Position numbers and translations under genes: made by a program. Shown piece after piece: positions 1 through 6,430 of a DNA stretch of 12,342 nt. The DNA comes from Akkermansia muciniphila (lineage in GTDB: Bacteria > Pseudomonadota > Gammaproteobacteria > Burkholderiales > Burkholderiaceae_C). Each line of letters starts with the position of its first letter. Within the stretch, counting starts at the first letter, position 1. The stretch is from the NCBI GenBank assembly GCA_943327015.2, contig CALPVM020000031.1, positions 1-12,342 of the forward strand, written 5' to 3'. The notes under the pieces are model-generated. The model was not told the DNA's origin. It saw only the letters and a program-made list of their open reading frames with translations, and did not search any database.

Positions 1-391
1 AACCCGCTTTCCAATACAACGCTTCCAGCTGTTCTGCCACCCTACGTAACTCATCCAAACGTAATTTCTTGCCTTGCAGTGGCGCAAACTGAGCTTTGAT
101 TTGATCTTCGGTTAAAAAACTGCTACCAACCACCCTGACCTTGGCAACATCCACTACAGCTTCTTGTGAATCTATGGATTTCTCTGACTTCTTAGTAAAA
201 GGCAGCACAAGCTCGTTATTTTTAAGCACGGGCAAAGGCTGCGGTACGCGCAAACGCGAAATATCGGATTGGGTTTGACGCAAGGCCTGTTCTACATTTG
301 CAGGCAATACTTCTGTAATACCGTTGTTCAACCAACAAACTGACACAAGCACAAATAAACCACGAGTTCTGGGTAAACCTAGTTTGGGCAT
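1..391 (-). CDS. TpsB-family outer-membrane transporter (ShlB/FhaC/HecB type), N-terminal part
   Basis: This is the first 130 codons of a gene that leaves the window on the left. I read it from the ATG at 391, 4 nt after the stop of the cyclase gene, with a GGAAG at 404-408 as possible ribosome site (spacing 12, so coupling probably helps). A signal-peptide-like stretch covers residues 1-31. It is followed by a charged helix with Gln/Arg (about 32-50) resembling the plug helix H1 of FhaC. From about residue 82 comes a POTRA-like segment: VVGSSFLTEDQI, then an LDELRRVAEQL helix and LYWKAG, which matches the POTRA_2 pattern of TpsB proteins. Family members export a large beta-helical TpsA partner across the outer membrane. 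They are usually about 550-600 residues, so most of the beta-barrel is outside. Family call is fairly sure; the partner is not visible. Confidence 0.8.
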   Translation of the reverse strand, partial: MPKLGLPRTRGLFVLVSVCWLNNGITEVLPANVEQALRQTQSDISRLRVPQPLPVLKNNELVLPFTKKSEKSIDSQEAVVDVAKVRVVGSSFLTEDQIKAQFAPLQGKKLRLDELRRVAEQLEALYWKAG

Positions 392-395
392 ATCG

Positions 396-2354
396 TTATT
401 TATCTTCCATCACAATCATCGTGGTAACCAAGCCCTGTTCGACCCGCTCAAAATGAAAATTCACCAAGGGGTCTTCCGCATGCGCTTTGTGCATCTCACG
501 CACAGCGTTAGCTGCAGACGGATCATAATTTTTGAGCAACTCATAGGTGGTTTGGTACCACCGGTACAGCACCGACTCTGCCTGCTTTTGGGTGACAGGT
601 GAATACAAAGTTACCGGTTCGGTTTTGCCTTTCAAAACCACATCTCCAATAGTTTTAAACTTTTGGCTCGTGCACTGGGAAACCGTTTCCTGAGTACAGC
701 ACACACGGGTTCCAAAATACTTGTTGACGCCCTCGGTGCGTGCTGCGGTGTTCACGGTATCGCCCAAAGCCGTGTAGTCCATGCGGGAGTTAGAGCCAAA
801 GTTACCTACGGTAGCCACACCTGTGTGCACGCCAATACGGGTAACTCCAATTGGCACTCCAAGGCTGTTGTGGCGCTTTCTAAAAGCTTCTGCGTAGGCA
901 TCTAGGTCCAATGCACACTTAACGGCGCGGTCGGCATGGTCGGGCTGTGCTAAAGGCGCATTAAAAATGCTCATAATCGCATCGCCAATGAACTTGTCTA
1001 CGGTTCCGTCGTAACGCAAAATAATCTGACAAGCACCGTCCAGATATTCATTCAGAACCTCAGACAATTTATCGGATGTCAGTTTTTCAGACAAGGTAGT
1101 AAAGCCGGCAATATCAGTAAAAATAAAGGTAGCCTCACGTCGCACACCCGAAATGCTGAGCGCATCAGGATTGTCCGCCAACTGGCTTACCACCACCGGT
1201 GACACATAGCGCGAAAATGCACTTTGAATAAACTGGCGTTTTTTGCGCTCTACCCGGCCAATAACTGCGTCTATCATCCATAAAGCCAACAGCAACGATA
1301 AAGTAGGAGCAATCAAAGGCACAAGCGGCAACCCATGGCTAAAACCGAAAATAGCCGCAGCCCACCAGCCCACAATCAACGCAAAGCCAGAGATAAAGCT
1401 CAACACAATACCAAATTTAAGCAAACCAATGCCCACCCCCAAAATAGCAAAACCAGCGGTTAAAGCAACGCTCCAATGCTTATCCAACACCGGATAGGTG
1501 CGTTTTTCAATGAGCTGCGAAATGGCATGCGCCTGCACCAAAATACCAGGCATCAGGCCATCATCGTTGTCATGCACGACCGCCAATGGTGTGCGGTGCC
1601 GGTCTGTGAGTGACACAATGGCACCAATCAAAATAACCTTGTCTTTAACCCATTCGTCCGGCAAAAATGCAATAGCATGCGCGGGGTAAATCGGGAAAGC
1701 AGATGTTTCATGGTCGGGTCTGGAACGCCATGCAATTTCACTCAACAAGGGAGTGTGTTCCTGCCCCATAAGCTGCAAAGCCTTGTACGGAAAGCCCAAC
1801 GGCATGCCAGGGTCTTTAAGGCCAGGAAAAACCCAGCGCACACTGCCGTCATGCGGGTCAGTTGCCAAATTTGCAGCAGCCCGCATCGGCTCTGGCACAA
1901 AGTCATTCAAATACGCCAACTGCTCTTCATTCACCATATTGGGGGTGTTGGTGTAGCTGATAAACGTCGGAGTTTTGAGCTCACGCAAAGTTTTACGCAA
2001 CAATGCATCCTTGGCAGGTTCGGTGGTTTGGTCAAACAATACGTCCACACCGATCAGCTTGGCACCTTTGGCGTCCAGTGCCTTCAGTAAAGTTGCCAAA
2101 AATTCGCGATCTACCGGAGAGCGATATGGAAACTGGGTCAGTGTTTCTTCGGTAATAGCTGCAATCACAATATCTTTGGACTGTGGCATAGGTGGCTGGA
2201 AAGCAGCCAACCGAATATCTGCAGCTGTTTTTTCTGCACTGGAAAGCACAGAGAAATTGCCAACACCCATAACCGCCATCAACGTAGAAAAAACAACAAT
2301 GCTGAAACCTGATAGCAAGGAATACAGCATTTTTTTTGATACTTGCATCATCAT
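396..2354 (-). CDS. CHASE2-domain class III adenylate cyclase, membrane bound
   Basis: Predicted to make cAMP in response to a signal sensed in the periplasm. The 652-residue protein has an N-terminal membrane helix (about 12-32), an extracytoplasmic CHASE2 domain (about 40-290), three closely spaced helices (about 296-366) and a cytoplasmic class III cyclase domain (about 405-585). All catalytic positions are visible: metal-binding Asp414 in FTDIAGFT and Asp458 in DKFIGD; adenine-selecting Lys454 and Asp532 (ALGD); transition-state Asn535 and Arg539 in VNTAAR. This supports ATP rather than GTP. About 65 further residues follow, with no recognised domain. The start overlaps the upstream stop as ATGA. 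Three ATG codons stand in tandem (2354, 2351, 2348); the AAGG at 2358-2361 is better spaced for the second or third. It sits between the FecR-like and TpsB genes of the same operon, so its signal is probably linked to that secretion system. How it is coupled is inference. Confidence 0.93.
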   Translation of the reverse strand: MMMQVSKKMLYSLLSGFSIVVFSTLMAVMGVGNFSVLSSAEKTAADIRLAAFQPPMPQSKDIVIAAITEETLTQFPYRSPVDREFLATLLKALDAKGAKLIGVDVLFDQTTEPAKDALLRKTLRELKTPTFISYTNTPNMVNEEQLAYLNDFVPEPMRAAANLATDPHDGSVRWVFPGLKDPGMPLGFPYKALQLMGQEHTPLLSEIAWRSRPDHETSAFPIYPAHAIAFLPDEWVKDKVILIGAIVSLTDRHRTPLAVVHDNDDGLMPGILVQAHAISQLIEKRTYPVLDKHWSVALTAGFAILGVGIGLLKFGIVLSFISGFALIVGWWAAAIFGFSHGLPLVPLIAPTLSLLLALWMIDAVIGRVERKKRQFIQSAFSRYVSPVVVSQLADNPDALSISGVRREATFIFTDIAGFTTLSEKLTSDKLSEVLNEYLDGACQIILRYDGTVDKFIGDAIMSIFNAPLAQPDHADRAVKCALDLDAYAEAFRKRHNSLGVPIGVTRIGVHTGVATVGNFGSNSRMDYTALGDTVNTAARTEGVNKYFGTRVCCTQETVSQCTSQKFKTIGDVVLKGKTEPVTLYSPVTQKQAESVLYRWYQTTYELLKNYDPSAANAVREMHKAHAEDPLVNFHFERVEQGLVTTMIVMEDK

Positions 2355-3061
2355 GAACCTTGTAGTTGGCTAAGAAGTGCATCGGATTGCTGCAGGCAAG
2401 ATTTTTCTAGCATCCACGCGTACAACACCATCGGATTATCTATAGTCGTAGGAATTTCTACCAAGCCAACCGCAAACTCCTGCCCATCAAGTTCCACCCG
2501 CAGCAGATTTTGCACCTCAAAGCGGGACGACTCCGGCATAGACAATCTATCCACACCTACCGGCCATTCAAACTCATTTCTGAATGAACGATCAGCCGGA
2601 GAAACCACCAACTTAGTTGCGGCACTGGCATTGGGTCGCCAAAATACCGGGCGCGCTCCTTGCCGAATACAACGCACCCCCGGACGACTGGCATCAATCA
2701 GCCAAGGGTCTGGCAGCTTGGCAGCTGCACCACCGGCACGGATTACACCTGCTGTATTGATGCGCGCATCCCGGTTTGCCACTAATGCGACCAAGGCTTT
2801 TTTAGGGTCGGTAACCACAGCAGATTTTTTAATGGGAGGCTCATTCAAAGGGCCACGTAACGCCACCTTGCTGCCATCTGGGCCAATCAGCGTGGCACGC
2901 TCACCGTCTTTGAGAAGCAATGGTTTATCACTGTCTATTTGCTGCCCCACCTTCAGACCCGCACCACGCGCTTCCATCACAATCAAAGTGGCAGCATGAC
3001 CCGCAACTGCACAGGCCAAACTAACAAGTAACCCTAAAAATGCGCGCAATCGTAATGACAT
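2351..3061 (-). CDS. Exported FecR-like hypothetical protein
   Basis: A 236-residue protein with a clear Sec signal peptide (positive MSLRLR, hydrophobic core, cleavage likely after AGHA at residue 23). Residues about 24-75 (LKVGQQIDSDKPLLLKDGER, then PDGSKVALRGP) resemble the beta-rich FecR-like fold often found next to CHAT, TPS or CHASE2-cyclase genes. The remainder, about 100-236, is unrecognised. It has only two cysteines after the signal peptide (131 and 222), which could form a disulfide. No transmembrane helix or lipobox is seen, so it is probably periplasmic. I choose the ATG at 3061, not the one at 3076, because an AGGAG lies at 3069-3073 with a 7-nt spacer; that site lies inside the longer reading. 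The gene ends in an ATGA overlap with the cyclase. The FecR similarity is weak and its role (ligand for CHASE2, or cell-wall anchor) is unknown. Confidence 0.72.
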   Translation of the reverse strand: MSLRLRAFLGLLVSLACAVAGHAATLIVMEARGAGLKVGQQIDSDKPLLLKDGERATLIGPDGSKVALRGPLNEPPIKKSAVVTDPKKALVALVANRDARINTAGVIRAGGAAAKLPDPWLIDASRPGVRCIRQGARPVFWRPNASAATKLVVSPADRSFRNEFEWPVGVDRLSMPESSRFEVQNLLRVELDGQEFAVGLVEIPTTIDNPMVLYAWMLEKSCLQQSDALLSQLQGS

Positions 3062-3068
3062 GATGTAA

Positions 3069-3073
3069 CTCCT
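3069..3073 (-). promoter_or_regulatory. Ribosome binding site deciding the start of the FecR-like gene
   Basis: AGGAG followed by a 7-nt spacer and ATG at 3061. It lies downstream of the alternative ATG at 3076, which overlaps the CHAT stop codon as ATGA and has no comparable site in front of it. The Shine-Dalgarno therefore favours the shorter protein, which also starts with a standard signal peptide. Confidence 0.75.
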
Positions 3074-6000
3074 CATTGGGCAGACGTGGCATCTTGCGCC
3101 TTTTGTCCACCATCACCCACCAATACAAAAGCCGCCCAGTAAAAAGGATGGGCCGTGTCGGCTTTGTCAAGCATTTTTAACTGTGCCATTTGCAACGATT
3201 TGGCGCCGCTTTGGGTTAATTCAGCACCCCAATATTCAAACATGCGCACCATCAGTTGTGCTGTTGCGGCCGACGGTACTTGCCAATGGCTAACAACCAA
3301 ATTGCGTGCACCGGCATAAAAAAAGGCTTCAGCCAAGCCGGATAAAGCTTCACCACCAAACTTTCCTCCGCCCCCCGCCGTATTACACGCAGACAACACT
3401 ACCACATCGGCATTAAGTTGTAGAGCAGATATTTCACTGGCTTCGAGCAAACCATCTTCTGCTCTGTTTTTGGCCGCTTCAGGCGGCGGGGTCAAGACCA
3501 GTGCGGGTTCTGACTGACATTTTAGCTCGCCCGGAAGCAAGCCATGCGTAGCAAAATACAGAACTCGGTAGTCCTGTAACTTTAGGCGGGTCAACTGATT
3601 TTCTGTGGCAGCATCACGCAAATACGTTTCGCTTTGCGCGCCCATCATCGTACTGATACGTTTGATTTCCTGCGCTGTTTCTGGCAAAGCCGACATGGCT
3701 GTGAGCATAGAAGCAGGCGCTGGGCCCGACTCTCGGCATGTCACACTGCCGGCATGCAAGCGACCTTCGCCTTGCGGCAATGGTAGACCAATAGCAGGAT
3801 CGCCAAACGCCAACAGGGGTTTGCTGGCCTTGCGCGGCGCGGAGACAGAACGTGCCAAGTAAAATGATTGAAGCGATGGGCTATGGGTAATGGCCACTTT
3901 GCGGGTTAACCAATCAGCCTTGGAGTACTCCTTGCCTGAGGGCGGGCTTGCCAACAACAAACCAAAAGGCACACTGGCCAATGGGCCACTCGGCACTACT
4001 ACCAAATGCGTAACACCGCGCAACTGGTTTGCAATACCACCCAACAAACTTTGATATAAGGCATGGGAGCGCATTAGATCAAACTCCGGCACTACACCAG
4101 CCTCGACCTCAAGACCACGGCGCAAGCCTTTAACAGCCTCTGACAACGCGTCAGAAGACTCAGGAATACGCGCAATAACCAAATCTGTTCGCGTAACCAA
4201 CTGGGCAAACGACTCTTTACGCCCGATCAAAAAACTGAGTACACCTTCGTTCGGTGCCAGTTTAGCCTGCAATGCCGTCAAGTTAACCGGCTGGGGCGAG
4301 GTAAGCTCCACATAATTGGGAAAACGCTGTTTAAGCAGTGCATACTGCTGCTGCACTTTATCTTCGCTGGTTTTAATTCGCAGTGAAAGTTCCGCCTCCA
4401 AATTACCGCTGCGCTGGTTATCAGGCAAAGTGGACTCATACGCCAGTTCTGACTTGGCAGCATCACGTGTACGCTCAAGGGTTTGTAACTCCCGCACCAA
4501 TTGCTCTACGGCTGGGTCGTCGCTCATGGCACGTGCGGAGGCTGCAGCAATCGTTTTTTCTACCAATTTACCGCGCAACATCTGAAAAGCGTCAAAAGCC
4601 TCGGCATACAGTGCTTGTCGGCTGGGTAAATCTTTGATGGTGGGCGCCATATCCACCACTGCACCGGCAAATGCCGTGAGCTGGTCAGCCGTAAAAGCAC
4701 CTGAAGCACCACCGGGAATACTCTGTGCCATCTTCAAGGCATCGCGGTAAGTCACGATGGCAGAAGTATGTAAACCCTCCGCCTGATAACCGGCTCCCAA
4801 GGTGGTGAGCACGGCCAAACTAGAAACCGAATTTCCCATTTGCTGCTTCCTGAATGCCAAAGCGGTATTCAGGTAGGTTTCAGCCGCTGAAATCCGGCCT
4901 TGGGCCAGGCTAATTTCACCCAGTGTTACCAGCACATCCGGCTTCCACCAAATGGGCAATCCCTCGGTGGTATTGATAATTTGTAGCGCCTCGGCAGCAG
5001 CCACCTGCGCCCCTACCAAATCGCTATTACGCAGCGCCATATTGGCCTCTAGGTTCAACGCCATAGCGAGTTCACCCTTATCGGCGCGCGCTGCTTCTTC
5101 GGCGGCACCGGGCGAAAGCACGGCTCTGGGGTTGCCGCCGCCTTTAATCATCTTGCGCCATTGCAAGGTCGCACTACGGGCATATTGCAGCGCTTTGTCT
5201 ACCTCTTTACGGTTGGCTGCGTCGTATCCCAAATAGGTGAGGTAGCGCGCCCGGTCTGCATCGTTACTGGACTTTTGCACCAGTTTTTCGGCACGGCGCA
5301 ACAAAGCGTCAGCTTCCTCAAAACGGCTGTTGTTGCTCAGGTCAAGCGCCAAGTCCATCAGCGTATCTGCTAAAGCGTCTGCATCCTCACCCAACAGCTG
5401 CGTTTGCAATTGCAAAGCCTGCCTGAAGAGAGCTTCGCTTTGCTCAAACTTGCGAGCGCTATTGGCAACACGCGCATCACGCATAAGCAGTTTATAACGT
5501 TCAAAGTCTGCGGCCGTAAATAAGCGTACCGGTTGACCCCAAATGCTTTGTAACTGACTCGCCCACTGTGCATTATTAAGCACCGGAGTTTGCGCCTTTG
5601 AGGTTTCCCCTTGCGATGCGAACTCTAAACCACGCAGCAAAACCGGCAACAAAGATGGCGCTCCTTCGGCCACCATTATTTTTTGACTTTCTGCACGCAC
5701 CACCAACAGGTTGGGCCAACCACCGTTTTTTAAGCTGCAAGGCAAAGCTAAAACTTTAAAACCAGAGCCTGAAAACTGCTGCTGCCATTGCGGAACACCA
5801 CAGCCCATACGCTGAGCAACCAGAGTAGCTGCACGAGAACGAGAAAACTGCTGCATGATTGCTTTATTGGGGTCAGATTCCAATAAAGCAGCAGACGCAA
5901 AAACCTGATTTTGCAAATACACATTGCCGGCTACCTTACCGGCACACACAAGCTTGAATTCTTGCTGATTGCTAGTTTGCTCGATGTCGTCTCGCGGCAC

Positions 6001-6141
6001 CATTTCGCAGTTTTCACCCGACATGGAGTCACCTAACACAATGGAGGCGTGTGCATGCGCCAGGATCCCCCAAAACACAAAAACGCAAAGCATGAGCCTG
6101 AATGGCCGAAAAATCAAAATCTGCAGTTGGGGTGCAACCAT
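3073..6141 (-). CDS. Exported TPR-CHAT domain protein (caspase-like)
   Basis: First gene of the operon; 1022 residues. A signal peptide is likely at 1-32 (hydrophobic LMLCVFVFWGILAHAHA), so it should act in the periplasm or beyond. Residues about 33-205 are an unrecognised cysteine-containing region (Cys45, 66, 114, 135). Residues about 225-475 form a helical TPR array (for example RFEEADALLRRAEKL and RISAAETYLNTALAF). A charged helical linker (about 530-605) leads to a C-terminal CHAT domain (about 620-1010). The caspase-like dyad is intact: His866 in FATHG and Cys919 in LSACNT, with the usual SHWQV strand after it. CHAT proteins are clan CD cysteine peptidases related to separase and caspases; many TPR-CHAT genes neighbour two-partner secretion genes, as here. 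ATG 6141 has AAGAG a few bases upstream. Substrate and cleavage specificity cannot be read from the sequence. It is not accompanied by Cas or gasdermin genes. Confidence 0.9.
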   Translation of the reverse strand: MVAPQLQILIFRPFRLMLCVFVFWGILAHAHASIVLGDSMSGENCEMVPRDDIEQTSNQQEFKLVCAGKVAGNVYLQNQVFASAALLESDPNKAIMQQFSRSRAATLVAQRMGCGVPQWQQQFSGSGFKVLALPCSLKNGGWPNLLVVRAESQKIMVAEGAPSLLPVLLRGLEFASQGETSKAQTPVLNNAQWASQLQSIWGQPVRLFTAADFERYKLLMRDARVANSARKFEQSEALFRQALQLQTQLLGEDADALADTLMDLALDLSNNSRFEEADALLRRAEKLVQKSSNDADRARYLTYLGYDAANRKEVDKALQYARSATLQWRKMIKGGGNPRAVLSPGAAEEAARADKGELAMALNLEANMALRNSDLVGAQVAAAEALQIINTTEGLPIWWKPDVLVTLGEISLAQGRISAAETYLNTALAFRKQQMGNSVSSLAVLTTLGAGYQAEGLHTSAIVTYRDALKMAQSIPGGASGAFTADQLTAFAGAVVDMAPTIKDLPSRQALYAEAFDAFQMLRGKLVEKTIAAASARAMSDDPAVEQLVRELQTLERTRDAAKSELAYESTLPDNQRSGNLEAELSLRIKTSEDKVQQQYALLKQRFPNYVELTSPQPVNLTALQAKLAPNEGVLSFLIGRKESFAQLVTRTDLVIARIPESSDALSEAVKGLRRGLEVEAGVVPEFDLMRSHALYQSLLGGIANQLRGVTHLVVVPSGPLASVPFGLLLASPPSGKEYSKADWLTRKVAITHSPSLQSFYLARSVSAPRKASKPLLAFGDPAIGLPLPQGEGRLHAGSVTCRESGPAPASMLTAMSALPETAQEIKRISTMMGAQSETYLRDAATENQLTRLKLQDYRVLYFATHGLLPGELKCQSEPALVLTPPPEAAKNRAEDGLLEASEISALQLNADVVVLSACNTAGGGGKFGGEALSGLAEAFFYAGARNLVVSHWQVPSAATAQLMVRMFEYWGAELTQSGAKSLQMAQLKMLDKADTAHPFYWAAFVLVGDGGQKAQDATSAQ

Positions 6142-6171
6142 GGTGTCTCTTAAAACTGTTGTATGAGGTGG

Positions 6172-6200
6172 ATTATCCCCTTAACTGTCCTTGTTGTAAA
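6172..6200 (-). promoter_or_regulatory. Sigma70-like promoter of the CHAT-cyclase-TpsB operon
   Basis: On the minus strand, TTTACA (6195-6200, five of six consensus) is followed by a 17-nt spacer and GATAAT (6172-6177, five of six). Transcription would start near 6165, giving a leader of about 24 nt before the ATG at 6141. It is the best promoter match I found in the window, and it explains a single transcript for all four genes. Start site is inferred, not shown. Confidence 0.6.
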
Positions 6201-6219
6201 ACCCATTTAGGTGCACAAT
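6191..6219 (+). promoter_or_regulatory. Weak divergent promoter candidate for the 60-aa ORF
   Basis: TTGTTG (6191-6196), 17-nt spacer, CACAAT (6214-6219). Matches are only partial (three and four of six). It would give a leader of about 22 nt before the ATG at 6248. It overlaps the opposite-strand operon promoter, so the two could compete for polymerase. Confidence 0.2.
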
Positions 6220-6247
6220 ATACGTCTAATTTAAACTTTTATTGTCT

Positions 6248-6430
6248 ATGAGCCTATTTCAACACCACGTATCACGCGTCCAACAAATTGCCAAAAAAAT
6301 TGAACTTATTGACAATGAGTTAGACAAAAACGGCATCTCGGTTGCCGAATTAAACAAACTGCACACCGCCAGACAGGCCTTGAAAAAAGAATTGGCCGAC
6401 CTCGAAACACGCACCCGGGTTAGAGTTTAG
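6248..6430 (+). CDS. Small orphan coiled-coil protein, 60 aa
   Basis: I do not recognise this protein. It is 60 residues, highly charged and predicted almost wholly helical. Leu, Ile and Ala recur at heptad-like spacing (VQQIAKKIELIDNELDKNG, then LHTARQALKKELADLETR), which suggests a helical hairpin with a turn at about NGIS. No signal peptide or membrane segment is present. The ATG at 6248 has no Shine-Dalgarno upstream; a TTG at 6242 in the same frame would add two residues. Translation may be weak or depend on the AT-rich leader. The stop codon overlaps the stop of the convergent decarboxylase gene by 3 nt. The patterned sequence argues for a real gene, but it lacks any family support. Confidence 0.5.
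   Translation: MSLFQHHVSRVQQIAKKIELIDNELDKNGISVAELNKLHTARQALKKELADLETRTRVRV

Noticed and set aside
2343..2999. A 218-residue plus-strand open frame.
   Set aside because: It lies fully opposite the FecR-like gene, whose signal peptide and ribosome site are convincing; the plus-strand product has the composition of an antisense shadow (rich in Ser, Thr, Arg and Pro).
3061..3076. Start of the FecR-like gene at 3076.
   Set aside because: The AGGAG lies inside this extension and is ideally spaced for the ATG at 3061.
3073..6141. Reading the CHAT gene as part of an antiviral system (Craspase or gasdermin type).
   Set aside because: No Cas7-11, gasdermin or other defence gene is nearby, the protein has a signal peptide, and its neighbours are secretion and signalling genes.
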